From: Antedon mediterranea
Lineage: Eukaryota; Echinodermata; Crinoidea; Comatulida; Antedonidae
NCBI RefSeq assembly: GCF_964355755.1
Contig: NC_092672.1
Span: forward strand, 26,038,501-26,098,500
Length of the DNA stretch: 60,000 bases
Reading direction: 5' to 3'
Shown in pieces: positions 1-13,750 of the stretch. The notes beneath the pieces were generated by a model. The model did not search any database and was not told the origin of the DNA. It worked only from the letters and a program-made list of their open reading frames with translations. The translations under genes were made by a program, and so were the position numbers. How positions within the stretch are numbered: the stretch's first letter is position 1; the number at the start of each line of letters is the position of its first letter.

Positions 1-1047
1 AATCGAGTCTTTTTCCGAAGCAACCATGTGATTAGACACCGACACTTCCGGAACCCTTTGGCACATGGTGCCCACGACACCCCATCCAAGAGCTGATAGT
101 TGTCCGTATGGTTCATCTTCTCCACCAGCTATTATGTCTCTAGGTCTAATGGCATTTGGAACATTGTTTCCTATTAACATTGCTATCGGCACATTCTGCA
201 TATAAGGAACAATAACAGATGAAATGCGGTTCAAGTGAGTCCACTTACTTGCAACAGCTGGAGTAGGAATTTGAGACCTGGTGGCTGGAATTTGATCTCT
301 AGAAAAAACTGTAGGAATTGGTATCACAGTCTTTCGGTCAAAGCTAACAACTTCCATGTGGCTAAACTTGCGACTTGACACGGATGATTTGCTATGCTTA
401 GTTGACAGAAGTAGATTGGTTTTATTCCCCTCCAACTTTAGTTTCTCAGCAATGCTATCTGAAATAAAACAAGTATTAGACTGGGGGTCCAAAATACAAT
501 AGATTAGAATTTCATTCTGTGGACATCGAGAACTTCGAAGCCAAACAGGCACTATCATAGAAGTATTTGATGATTTACTTGTAACGGAGGTGCACAAAGA
601 CGTATTAACAGTGCGTTTATCGTTTTGCTTAAAAATATGCAAGCTTGATAAATGTTTGTTTTTACAATGTTTACATGTTATAGCATTAGAGCACTGGTAT
701 GCTAGATGTTCATTAGTCATACCACATCCGTAACATAACTTGTGTTCACACAGATACTGCTTTCGGTCACGTCTTGTCAGCTTATTAAAACCTTCGCAGT
801 CATCTATATGATGGTCCTTAGTGCAATACGTACAGAGCACGTTCACTTTGGTGGCAAATGATTGAGATGTTTTGTCGGCGTTGATGCTTCTTCTCTGGTT
901 CATCGATCCGTGGTACGGTTGGTTGTTGAATAAACATTGGTATATTGGCTTCATCAGCCCTTGCTCTGACAAAACCTGTAAATATTTCAAAACTTGGAAA
1001 AGAGTCAACATTAGCATAAGATTGTACAATATTTCGCCACTTATTTT
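1..1047 (-). pseudogene. BEL/Pao zinc-knuckle, aspartic protease and Pao peptidase region (partial)
   Basis: Open minus-strand frame with no stop from 1047 to the window edge, shifted relative to gag. It encodes three Cys/His knuckles (CTYCTKDHHIDDC; CYGCGMTNEHLAYQC; CKHCKNKHLSSLH). These are followed by an aspartyl-protease motif ILDPQSNTCFI, where D-x-Q-S replaces the usual D-T/S-G as is common in BEL elements. The Pao-type segment LIGNNVPNAIRPRDI...GGEDEPYG...LGWGVVG comes next. Homology begins at about 905, so the frame change relative to gag lies around 905-960. The gene continues left of the window. Confidence 0.85.
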
Positions 1048-2650
1048 CTATGAAATAAGGTACCTTCTTTATTAGTTTAAGGTTCTCTTGAGGGTAATCT
1101 AAAACTCCCAAATCCGGAATCTTTTGTTTAGCTACCACGATTTCGTTAAGAAAATCTGAAAATACTCTAAGACCAGGTGCATCTCTTGGTTGGATCTTTG
1201 GCCAACTTTCTAACTTGTACAAAAACGCCTTAGAAATAACAGCATTGTTACCATATCTATTTTTAAGTTCACTACGTGCACGATAATAACCTTCTTCCGA
1301 CTGTAGTAACATATAGTTACTTATCATGGCTAGCGGCTCTCCTGACAGATGTTGACTTAGTAAGTTCAACTTTTCATTCACTGATACGGCTTTAGATTCA
1401 ATTAAAGAGGTAAATGCACATTCCCACATGGGGTATTTTAAAGGGTTTCCATCAAACCTTTCCACCCTTACTGTTGGTAATCGTAATGAATCTATTAACT
1501 CTTTCATAACCGGTGCTTGTGGCTGATTAAACTGTGGCTGATTAAACAGTGAAGGTTGCACAAATGGTGACGAAATCGGAAAGTTTTGTGATGAGACTGG
1601 CGTCGTGGCTTGACATGCAACACGCTGTGGTGGTAACGTAGTAGCAAGTGATGGTGCAATCTGAAAGTTCATATTTTGTGATGAAACTGGAATCAAGAAT
1701 TGAGACTCCACACGCTGTGGTGGTAATGAAGTAACAAGTGAATATGGAGTAAACGATGATGGAACTGTAATGTGTTGAGATGGAGTAAACGATATTGTGG
1801 ATGTTACTCTAACTGGCACAAATGTCGACGGAAGCAACAAAGATGATGTTGCCCGAACAGGCATAGAGTTAGCATTCTTAGTCATTGTAGGTACCGGTAT
1901 TTGAGCAAAAACACACGTCGGTACAGGAATTGTCATAGCTTCAGGTGCGGTAATTATTGGCAATGATATAGTAGGAACTGTCATATATGAAGTAGATGCA
2001 ATCGACGACGTAACAACCCCAGGTATTGGCGCATACTGCCCAAATGAAGATACCGTTGTTGGCCGTTTATACGTATTGTAATGTTGTGTTGCAAACGTAG
2101 CATCAACTGAATTACGTTCAACGTTCTTCTCGGGAATGTTATCAACATATTGTTGAATATCATCTGTAGATTGTGTAGGTAATTCGTCTAAGTACTCCAT
2201 AAATGAGGTAACGGATTTAGAATCTAATTGTTTTACCTTACTTAGAACGGCGTCCACCTTGGCAAGTTCCTTTTCCTGCTGAAGTTTCATTAATTTTGTT
2301 TCATTATCAAGGTGCAAATGTTTCAACCGCATTTCTTCTTCCGCAAATTCCAGCTCCACTTTAACGGACACCTTTTGTTCTTCCAAGTTCAATAATTTCT
2401 CCTTTATGTCAAATCTTGAACTTCTAGCAGAAGAACGAGTTCGCATAGACCGCGTAGATTTGCTGGCTGCACTTGTTCCAAATGAACGAGATGAATTTCT
2501 AGATGAATCCCGATTTTCCTGTGCCAACTCTTTCCTGTATTGGTTTCCTTTTTCAGTTTGAGCGGGCACCTTCCTCAAATTGTATCCACCTAAACCAAAC
2601 TTCGAATCGTCTTCCATTCCGCAACACAGAATAAACAATTGGGTTAACAA
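818..2650 (-). pseudogene. BEL/Pao gag-like polyprotein (DUF1759 type)
   Basis: 610-codon reading frame. The likely start is the MEDDSKFGLGG methionine, eleven codons inside the open frame. Residues about 80-150 are a charged coiled coil (LEEQKVSVKVELEFAEEE). Then comes a long Thr/Ser/Pro/Val-rich low-complexity stretch (about 190-380). A DUF1759-type gag domain follows (about 395-570; RVERFDGNPLKYPMWECAF, LLSQHLSGEPLAMI, RYGNNAVISKAFLYKLESWP). The expected zinc knuckles are not in this frame. They continue in another minus frame that overlaps from about 1047 down, so the gag-pol frame is interrupted. The product would build the retrotransposon particle. Confidence 0.85.
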
Positions 2651-2727
2651 ATTCGATTAGTTTCCGCAACGCAGATAACAATGGCGGCCTCCGCAACACA
2701 GAGACAACCTAGATCACCAAATTATTT

Positions 2728-3009
2728 TGTAACAATTAGCAATCAATTATTATACAGTCCTGATCAGTTTCTGCAACTCAAAAACTCAAAAAACAATGGC
2801 GGACTTCGCAATCAACTACAGTGGCTTCAATGACTTATAGGTACTTCCTATAACGGCACAATTTATTATTGTAATAAAGCGACACTTTATTAATAACTCG
2901 TACACGAAGGCTTAATTTTTATGCAGGGTTTATTCCTTCAATAACGTATGATACTACAATACATATCCTGGAAACACTGATAATAAATTGTAAGGCCTCG
3001 CACATAACA
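2728..3009 (-). repeat. 5' LTR of the BEL/Pao element (about 282 bp)
   Basis: On the minus strand it starts TGTTATG (ending at 3009 on plus) and ends ...TTACA (plus 2728), a TG...CA terminus typical of BEL LTRs. Seven bases further inward the minus strand reads TTGGTGATCT, resembling a tRNA primer-binding site. Boundaries come from one LTR only, because the partner lies outside the window. Confidence 0.6.
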
Positions 3010-3456
3010 CCGCCTTCGACCACAATGTCCCTTTCAATGCCGTTTTACGTGATTGGCATTATACTGTAGTGTACAAGCATAATTTGCATATAAGTGTACA
3101 AATACCACAACAATAGAGGGCGCACACTTTAACACCTGGTGAAGGCACTTTAGACATCCAGCAATCTTCCACCCCGCTACACCCTTTCCTAACAACCCTC
3201 TACACCGTTTCCTCACCCACTCTCCTACACCCTTATCTTCCTAAGCCCTTTCCCCAAACCCTTCTCCTTTCCTACACCTTGCTAGATTACTTTGCAAACT
3301 TCCATTTTAATCCAAATAATGTTTCTCACTCTGTATGAAAGAAAATTGCAATTATTTCAAAATTGATTTCTTAATTAATAATTTAACATTCCATTATGAT
3401 TCAATTCTGAATTATAACTAATTATTTTTGTTTGTTTAATTGATTGATTTTTGCAG
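3010..3456. other. Intronic, pyrimidine-rich tract
   Basis: No gene seen. From about 3165 to 3290 the plus strand is a degenerate run of C/T-rich units of the type CCTACACCCTTTCC. The rest is AT-rich sequence leading to the LZTR1 acceptor. Confidence 0.5.
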
Positions 3457-3565
3457 GTGGATATACAGGTGATATATATTCAAATTCTAATCTGCGGAAT
3501 AAGAATGATTTATACGAGTACAAGTTCTCAAATGGACAGTGGGTGGAATGGAAATTTGAAGGAAG
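3457..3565 (+). CDS. LZTR1: LZTR1 exon a (Kelch blade)
   Basis: Acceptor TTTTTGCAG precedes and donor GTAAG follows. It starts with the last two bases of a Gly codon and encodes [11 protein letters not shown] and [17 protein letters not shown], hallmark LZTR1 Kelch sequence. It ends two bases into an Arg codon. Window residues 1-35. Upstream coding exons are not in the window. Confidence 0.93.
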
Positions 3566-6500
3566 GTAAGGCAAGCAGTAATAGTTGGAAACCTTTTATA
3601 TGTAACGACCTCCAACCAACTATGTCATTGTGCGCATGCAGATATACATTTTAACGTGGGTCCTCGCTCCCTACTTTTTAGATCGATGCATCGATTGATT
3701 TGACCCAGTTAGGTTGTTGCAACCCGCAAACTCCCACTGCGCTCATCTCCAGATCTCATGTCTCCAGATGCAGTGGTGTTATCTACTTATTATTTTGAAT
3801 GCACAAAATGTACTGTATATCCTGAGTGCTTAAATTTACCATTAGTTCTACTAATGTGCTATTTAATATTTCAGCCATTGAAGATACAGATCATTGAGTT
3901 TTTGTTACATCATCAATATAGTGATTTTCATGAATAAACCAATAGGCAGGGTCATACAAAGCAATTGGAAATGTTGTGCCAAGTAATGATAGTTTAGTGT
4001 TAGTAAGGCTACAGTCAACCAGTCCTAAATGAATGCTCAGTTGATACTGTATCTTAAAGGTTACCTGTAATCAGGTCATTTCTGTGACTTCTTGTACCTG
4101 TGTACATACAAGTAGAAACATGAAGTGAAATGATTTAGCAAATTTCCATTGCGTCTTATCAATACTTTTATTTTCTCTTTATATACCTGCAATTTTAACC
4201 CAAGGAACAACCACAGTACTATTAGTAATTTCCTTTTCATGCCATTTAAGGCCTACCTGTGATGCCTATGGCCATACAGACGTACAGCAATGAGTTAAAA
4301 GGAAAAGCCAGCGACTATTTTAATTTAATTGACGTCATTACATAAAGGAAACTTATGTCCATCTGTTTTAATTAGAAAGTTTGGAATTTGAAATGTCTGT
4401 TATAAATTTCAAAATATAATGATAGCATACTGTATGTAGTAACTCATAAATCAATGAGACTAATTAGTAAAATAGCTATAGCTTTTTAAATCCATTATAA
4501 GCTTTGCTAGGAATTTATATTGTAATGTTGCATTCTATATATACATAAGCTTAGATAAAAATATGTATGTGAATAAAAACTATAATTATATGAAAATAAT
4601 TATAATAATGATTTTTTTCTTTTTTCAATGATCTGAATACTGCTATACTTTTTCCACCTTGGATTCTGACAGTGACACCCATACTTTTGCCACATGGAAT
4701 TCTGATATCTGAAATTCCTAGCAGAGACGCAACACAAGAACGAAGAAGCAATGCAAGCGAGTTGCCCAATCACAAGCGACAGTTCGAATAATCCATCATT
4801 TGTGATTGGTCAAGTCGCAATACGTTCTGCTTACAATTTCTTTGCTTTGCGTCTCTACACATGGCATATGCTACACAGTATACTTTTAAAAATGGTTCAT
4901 AAACAGTCTCTGTGATTGGGACTGAGATGGTCTTTTTTCAGGACACCTTAGACATCATTATGTCAACAGATTGTGAATCAAACATACACAAAACAATTAC
5001 ACTAGAAATTTTAAAGTGCAAGTGAGAGCTGTGAGTAGATCAGATCTAATTACTGTACAAATGTCCGCAAACAAAGCGGCAGATATCTTAAAGATAGAAG
5101 GGAGGGGATAGAATGCAATAACTTAATCCAAGATTCTTTTTGCAGACAACCTCCTGCTCGCTCAGCACATGGAGCAGCTGTTTACGATGACAAGTTGTGG
5201 ATATTTGCTGGTTATGATGGCAATGCAAGGTATATATGTAATATCATTAAAAATTAATATAAGAATAAAAAGATATTAAACTCTGTACACACAGTCAATT
5301 ATAAAAATCACAGCTAAAAAAAACCTTCCATCATAGAGAAGAGAGACCATCAAAATAGCTGCAGCACATCCATCCAACTGATACACTAATCAAAAATTGT
5401 ATTCATTTAAACTTGTAGAATCAAGTTATGACCAGTCTGCTAAAACAAAATAATCAATTAATTTCTTGGCAGTAGAAACTGGTAATTGGTTAAATGAATA
5501 AGACGTTCTCAAAATAACGGCGGTTAACCAATCATTTAATTTCTAGAAGTACAACATTGTTTACCCGGTTATCGTTGTAGTACATTTTAGCTGCAATGTG
5601 AAATGACCACCACTGATCTTGAGTAAAAAAAGCTACTGTATCTTGCAATTTAGGTGATGTTGACTACCCACTTGTTTAAATTATTATTTGGGAGCACCAA
5701 AATACCAGATGCAGTTGTTATATTTTTTAATCTGATTTCAGTTATTTTATACTAAACAGGCCCTAAACAACATTTTGAAAGAGCACTGCATATTTCGTTA
5801 GAGCTTTGCTATTAAAATTGTAGCAAATGCTTTACGCTTTTCTTACATACCATCTGTCAGGAAATGGGAGCAGACATATTGGACAACATTCTCACATATT
5901 TAATCAGCTGTTTTATTTATTGCTATGCTTCAAGCAATTTCTATTTTAGAATTTATAACATGAATGAATGATGAATGAATGATATTACTATACAAATAAC
6001 GAACGTTTTGTAAAGAATATTTTCATGAGTTGAAAGATGTACTGGTCTTTCAGTCAGAAACATTCTTTTTAGGTGATCATTTAGAATAAAATGATCACCT
6101 ATTGTTATTGTACAAAATCTTTATTAGTTATCCGCACTCAGCGGATAACTCCTTGTAACTGTCCTGTTTCATCATCTTTTTTTTTTTTCTGTATTATTCT
6201 TTCTTTCTGTCATTTTTGTGCAGAGCATATCTCAAAAACGTGTAAAGTTAACATTTCATAACTTTGTCAACATATGGGTATTCACCTGAAGTTGTGCTTT
6301 TCTATTTCTGAATGACGTCAGAATTGCACAACATGACTTACGCGCGTTTTAACGAATTTCGCGTATTTAACATACATCGAAAACCATATAACAATTTAAA
6401 TTGAAACTTAACAAAAGGTTTAGTTATATCTTGCGCTAACTGACTTTGTAAAAAAAATGGCATGTTTTACACGAAGTTACGCGCGCACGCGCGTTTAAAA

Positions 6501-9500
6501 TTTCAAAACGCGAAAAATCAATTTCTAATCCACTTTCTACGCGTTTCATGTCATTTTGAGCAGGTAAAAAATTCCCACGCGTGCGCATTTTTTTACGCGC
6601 GCCGTGCGCACGTAGCGTTGAAAACAATTTTTTTCACGTGATTTATGTTTTTCCAGCCTTTTTTAGTAATTTTACCAACTTTAAAACGATTTAGACTTAA
6701 AATTACGTCATACGGGCACGTCGAATTGGATAATTTACGTGAGTTTTTGATGAAAAAGGTAAAAAATTCGTTAAAATTTGTCAAAATTATGCCTTTTTTT
6801 AAACAGTCGTAATTTCTAAACTGGACGGTCAACTTTTTGTGGATGACATATTCTTGAAGTTGATGAGGTGTAGATATCGGATCATGTAATAATATGGCTA
6901 ACCGGACATTGTGACGTCATCGTATGGCCACGCGAATATAAAATATAGGATTTTTGTATCTTTCATCATAGCGCATGACATTTAATAGAGCGCATCTCCA
7001 ATTATCTGTTTTCCATTTTTACCCCGATTTTTATATTATCTAGGTCAATCAACTATCTTTCGTATGAGTTAAAAATATTTTAATTTTTATGACGTCATCA
7101 TGTCTAAAAATGTAAATAACGTGGGTCACTTATTTTCGTCTTTACAGTAAATTTCAATCTGTTATAGCTCGTCAGAATAAAACGTGATAATCATGATTAA
7201 AACGTTTTCTGGAAGCTATTGGATTGTAGATACGAATTTATGTAAACATTTTGCCAATCGGATGTTGTGACGTCATCATATGACCAGTTAAATAAAAAAA
7301 GTCGTATTTTCATCTTTTGCGTCATAATTCATTACATTTAAAAGAGCGCGCATCAATATTTTACGTATTTAAATTTCTTCTACACATTAATATGTTGTTG
7401 CCGAGATAATTTCCTTCCGAAATTGCTATCTTAGTATTTCATTGTGATACCGTCGCTATGTTAAAAATTGGAATAAATGGCGGGTCCAGTCATTTCACCT
7501 ATTCTACACAGTATGTAATATGTATACAGATTATATTGTATATATAATATGACACAAAATAACAGAATTCAGCAATAACAACATATCATATTCTTCAGTT
7601 CAGGTCATATTGCCACAATCTTTTTCTGTGTGCAATTAAGGGGATAGGTTGAGGACAAAAGGAAGTGTTCACGTTGGCATTATGACCTGAACTGTGTGAA
7701 ATCACATTATCAATCATATGTCCATAATTGATTATCACATATTTATGAAATTCACTACACGTAAATTTCAGGTCAAGGTAAAAAATATTAGCAAATAAAA
7801 ACTCGCGCGTCTCAAGGTCATGCACGTGAAATCGCGCGAAAAGATTTTAAAAAGCTTAAAATTAAGTTTTGATCAATTTAGAGCATGAATTAGGCCATTT
7901 GCGTGTTTCAAAAAATTACTGCGCAAAAATACGTTTTTGCGCGCACGATTCTTAAAATGCGTAAAAAATGAAATTTGATGTATAAATCACATTCTAATCA
8001 CAATTCTTAGTACATTCACCGATCTTGAGTCCATTCCGACTTAAAATAATGCTATACGAGCACGTTAAAAATGACAAAATGCGCACACTAATTTCACAAA
8101 AGTTCTGAAAATGGTGAAAAATATGTCTTTTTTAAAATGAAAATAACTCTTCAGAATGCACGATGACCCCTAAGTTTTTTAACTTATTCGGGAAGCCATT
8201 GAGTTGTAGATATAAATGTATATATACATTAGACGTACAAAATGGTATTACGTCATCAAATGGCCACATAAATTTAAAAATTTGGATTTTTTTCCGTTTT
8301 GTGTAGGTTATCACATTCAATAGAGCGCATCTCCGCTATTTGAGCTCGATTTTCGCACAAATTTCAGTGTGTGCTTGCTTAATTATTTATCTTTCTCATA
8401 AGTTGTCAGTGGTTTCATTTTGATGACGTCATCACGCGTAAAAACTTGAATAACGTAGGTCCTGTAATTTCACCTTCGCCGTAAATTTGAATATCTTACA
8501 GCTCTTCAGAATTAAAGGTTACCTTGATGATTATAATTTATTATGAAAGCTGATGAAATGTAGATATGAATTCATATAAAAATTAAGCCTATCGGATGAT
8601 GTGATGTTATCATATGGCCAGTTGAAGTTAAAAAGTAGTTTTTAAATTTCGTTAGTCGTAGTTAATCAAATTTCAAAGAGCGCGCATTGCGCTTCTACGT
8701 GTCAAATTCTCTTCCAATCCTTATATTTATTTGCTCAATTCATTATCTTTCGAAATTGTCATCTTCGAGTTTATTTTGATAATTCCATTATACCAAAAAA
8801 TTAAAACATGATGTGGGTCCCATAATTTCACCTATGCTACACTGTATATAGATATACAGTATATACTGTACATATTGTATATGACACATAATAGGTATGT
8901 TATGCTATAAGTGTATATGCATCATGTCATAGGATGGCGTACATCAACTTTTTACGATGGTATTTTAACGTACGTGCATGTTTAAAAAATGTTAATCTCA
9001 TTAAAATGATAAAAATGATCACCTATAATTCGTCAAAGTGACGAATTAAATTCTAGTTCATCTAATTATTGGTTTTATAAAAACACCTTATGTGTATGTT
9101 GTAGGCTAGGAAGGCCTTGAAAGAAATACATTGCTCAGAATAAGGGTGTAGACCCTTTACAGACTGCACACTCTGCAGGTTTTTTGTGCATTGCACATAA
9201 TTCTGCAGTCTAATCGATTGTAAGGATTGATCAAAATAATGCATGACACAATAAAAACATTTTTTATTTGGACATTATCTATATAGCAACTCTTAATAGG
9301 ATAAGTTACTAGTAAGCTTTTTGCGCTATCCTGAAAAATCTACACTGTATTTCTCCGTAATGTCAGTAGTTAATGTTATCACAGTACTTTTTATAGTATT
9401 TTTTTATAATAATTTTCCAAATTAAAATTAATATTAAATACATTTTTTTTTTATTTAGAAAAAAAATGTACTGTATCTATAAAAAATTGATTTGAGAATG

Positions 9501-12500
9501 ATATTGTATTTATTGTTTTTCACAGGTTGAATGATATGTGGTGTGTTTCATTAAATGGAGGTGCTAAGGAATGGGAAGAGGTAAGACTATGTATATTTAT
9601 GCTGTAATCAGTGACATAACACAAGATTCTAAGGCCCTTGATTTAGCACTTCTAATCTAAGAGGCTTCTAACGCTGGTTAGTTACATGGGGCCGCTCATG
9701 CTCTGGACCCCTTAAGCTACTGTATGGGTAGCCAACCATAGCTATACAATCAGCAGATTCAAGGCCCTCCTTGCCCATATGTCTGGTGGTACTGTAGAAT
9801 AATATAGTCTAAATAAAACATCACATCAAACTTTTTAAATAAGAAGCCCTGATGCTTTGACCTGGCTTTCTTAGAGTTTACCTAGAGGCCTACAAATTAT
9901 GTTTACATTGAGTTATACACATGTAAGTGGTTATACATTAGGCACCAAACAAAAGATTGTTTATTAGCAATTGTATGTTATATAGTTTGTTTAGACCCTA
10001 GGGGTGTGTGTAGCAGCATGTCAAGCAGAAAACCTGAGGTCAAGTCTGGGTTGAGTGAACTTTTAAACATGTTTGCTGTTTTTACATTTATTTTCAGAAT
10101 TCTTTATTAATATTTTTTTTCAGTTCAGATTCTCTTTTTTGCCTTGAAATGTAATACTGTATAACATCTCCCTTGGGACACTTCTACTGTATTTAGGGGA
10201 CGGGGACATTTTCCTGTCACCTGAAACAAATGAGGGGAAATAATTTTTAACACAATGGCCATCCATCTTCAGTATTATATTAAAAACAAAGTATTTTTTT
10301 CGATCTAATTTAAGGTCAAACTGCATTTTATGTAAAATAAACACCCCATCCAGGACCAATTGCGACAATTGATATTTTTGTTTTGCTTCTGTGATGAACC
10401 CACTGATTTTTGTGCGAGAGTCGATTGTGAAAAAAAAAAATTTAGCGAAAATACATGGTCTTTCCCGATTTGACAATTAGCAACGAGAAAAGGCCAGGTA
10501 TTAGCTACTGTAGCTATAGCCGATAAAACATAGCCTATGACCTAAACGTGTCCACAAACTGGTTGGGTATAAATGTATTGTTTTTCTCTTTTTATTATAT
10601 TACAGTATTAACCATAGATCCTACCATTTATTTAAGACAAGGATTGACCAGGGAGTACATCTCCCTGGATTGACCTGGTTTAATGTTTTTAAAGTAATAT
10701 GCATTATTTCTACAAGTCAACAATTGCTGCAATTTAAACTGTGTAACCTTGGACTAGTTAAATCATTATTGTTGAAAAGATGAAGATGACTGATCACTTG
10801 TTATAATAAACATACATGTTGGAAGAAATTTTGGGGTCATGACCTTTTAATCATCTCATTGTCATAATACTAAAATTACCATAACACAAAGTATAACAAC
10901 TGTATGACCCCTGTGTCACCTGATTTAGCTACTCATTAATGCATTAGTAATATAAACATCCTGCAGATTTACTAGTAAACCAATTCATTGTAGAAGTCCT
11001 ATCTGAGGTTAGGTAATTATTATGGTACAGTATTTAATTTATTATAGTTTTATAAATTATAAACATATTAAATATTGTATCCTAAAAGTGGATAACACGT
11101 ACTACATTAAACACAACGCCGTGGCTAAAGATACGGTACCGTATTCTAACTTCTGTTTACTAAAGGTACGGTAAAATTGCATACGTCATAACCAGCCAAT
11201 AGGGTGCTGGTACGTGTGTGATGTCATCGTATAAGGACTTTGGATTTTTTTCATATCGCAAAAACAGTGATCAACCGCATTTTCTTTTATGCTTCATTTA
11301 TCGCTATTAATATCGCCGTCGTGTGTGACAAAAACTAAATGTAGCCTACGTCTGTTATTATTATTGAAAAGCCAAAACATGTTGATTTTAATTCTAGAAT
11401 ACAGAAAACCGTTTCAAAAGAGGCCTAGGCCTAGACCTACTTACTGTACTATAACCTCATTATATGAATTTGTTTGTGTAGGGAAAGCGATGCCAGGCTG
11501 GGGCCAGCTGCATGTGTACGCTGATTTCTGTGACTCAGCCCTGGGGCTAATGTCTAAAAATCATAGTATTTGAGGGCCCCTTTATTGTCCGCATTTGCTT
11601 GTTGTTTATGGTCACCATTGTAAACAAAGTTTAGTTAATAAAAAATATAGGCCTAAAGGCCATTTGGAATAAAAATAAAACCCTCATCAGCGCACACACA
11701 TCCATGCAGCCTGGCGCCGCCGACAGGAATTCTCTACATACAACAAAAATCAAAAGTCCTTATACGATGACGTCACACACGTACCAGAACCCCATTGGCT
11801 GATTATGACGTAATGCAATTTTACCGTACCTTTAGTAAACAGAAGTTAGAATACGGTACCGTATCTTTAGCCACAGCGTAAACACAAAGTACAATACATA
11901 ATCTTAAACCTTCTTTGAGTTTACAAGAATATATTTATGAGTCATCCTCTTAAATACATCATAATGCATGTTTCTCACTCAAGATGTGTTCCCTAAAGGA
12001 TTTTAATAAACTGATTGATTAAAATAAATTAAATCTGTAATAATAATACATTCTGACTGGGAGTACCAGCTGTAAACTTTTTATATGCATAAAACATATA
12101 TGTCTATATACTAATTCATCTTTAATTGTGTAACCATACTTATAACACCAAAATAAATTCCTGTCATTTGATTGGATGAATGCCAGGGTCACATGGCGTG
12201 CAATAGTATGCACTATTAAACGATCTTTTAATAGTACTTTTTTTCATGTACAAACAAAAAAAAATTCTTTTCGTGTTTGGAAAATATTTAGTTTTATACT
12301 ATTGCTTTTGAAATACAACATCGCCACCTATTTTGTACTTTCGCGGTGATTTGAATGTTATGATGACTAGTTTTTCGCGATGGAAGTACATTTCTGGAGA
12401 GATAATGTACTAATTTAGATCAAAAAGGAAGATTTTGATACATTAACATCTCTACAAGACGTGGAATCATTGAAAAAACCATAATTAGCCTACTGTAGAT

Positions 12501-13719
12501 AAGTTCCAATTGTCTGTTGAAGTTTTGCCTTTCCGCCAAGCTAGTACTTGCTAAACCCTAAGATTGTTTGGTTGTTTTTTTAACATAATCAACACTAAAG
12601 TAGGTGTGTTTATAAAATCCATATAAATATAACATTTAATATAATTACAAACCAAATGTTACTGTTTTAATCAATGTGAATGAAATGTAGGCCTTGGCTA
12701 GGGCTACCTTTTATTTGATTCAAATGACAGGAATCTATTTAGATGTTGTATAAAACAAATAATGATTGTTTTATATTCCTGTACAAATAATGGAATTTGG
12801 TGAATGATGAAAGGTTAAATATCAACTCGGATGTCACCTCGTTGATATATAACCTTTCATCATTCACCTCATGCCATTATTTGTACCATTACACTCATAA
12901 ACATTCATTATTTGTATAATACTGCATTGTACCGTAAATACTTATTAAAACTGTAATGTTTAAATAAAAGGTACAATACACATAATTATTCTGTTATTAA
13001 GTGTCTGTAATCATTCCTAAAACAAGGCCATATATGGCTGGCCCAGTCATGTCAAATTTGAGTTGGTGTTTACCGACCGACATAGTGAGCTATAGAGTCG
13101 CATGATACGCGACTAAAAAGAACGCAACATTTCTGGATAAAAAGAATACAAATGTTGCCATTTCACATTATTTCTGAATTTTACATCGAAGAAAGTGTAA
13201 CACACAACAATCGAAAACAAACTGTTTGTTTCAAATATTCTGTTTAATGTAGAACTGTAATCTCCAGAATTGGGGCTGAGCTGAATGTTCTAGATTTTCT
13301 TCATCTTTCAAATTTGTCATGAATAATTTTTGAAAAAATATTTTCAAACCAGTTGTATCCAAGAGAAAATTTGCATCCCTTTCTCTGTCTCGCCACTTCT
13401 TAAAAATTGACATATGGAATCTCTTAAAGATATACTGTCCCCTTGAATATGTTTTAAAATTTTGAATGAGACATTTTAATTTCATATATAATAATAATAA
13501 TAATAATTAATAATGGTAATTCACTTTGGCCAAATATTTACCTGAAAAACTGTAATTTAAAGCACAAAAAATAGTCAAATTGGCTGCAAGACAGATTAAA
13601 AGTTTTTTTATTTGTTGAAAAACAAGTTAATGGTGTTCATCGCATAAAAGGTGTAACTTTTGGATAATTAGGTTATATGCATTCATGCATATAATAACCT
13701 CTTGATTCTGTCAGAATCT

Positions 13720-13750
<31 letters not shown>

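Larger units (their letters stand above)
1..3009 (-). mobile_element. BEL/Pao LTR retrotransposon, 5' portion
   Basis: Read on the minus strand the order is LTR (3009-2728), primer-binding region, gag (2650-818), zinc knuckles and aspartic protease/Pao region, leaving the window at position 1. It sits upstream of the first LZTR1 exon seen here, so it is probably in an LZTR1 intron, antisense. The reading frame is broken once between gag and protease. Reverse transcriptase and integrase would lie beyond the left edge. Confidence 0.85.

Noticed and set aside
872-1075. Plus-strand frames opposite the BEL gag, and similar frames opposite MYND exons (for example 30927-31136, 37916-38116)
   Set aside because: Antisense shadows of real minus-strand coding sequence, with no own homology.
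6436-6832. Small minus-strand frames in H1
   Set aside because: Arginine/cysteine-rich translations of GCGC words in a non-coding mobile element.
10120-10476. 118-codon antisense reading frame
   Set aside because: Low-complexity Phe/Lys-rich start, no domain, lies in intronic repeat-like DNA.
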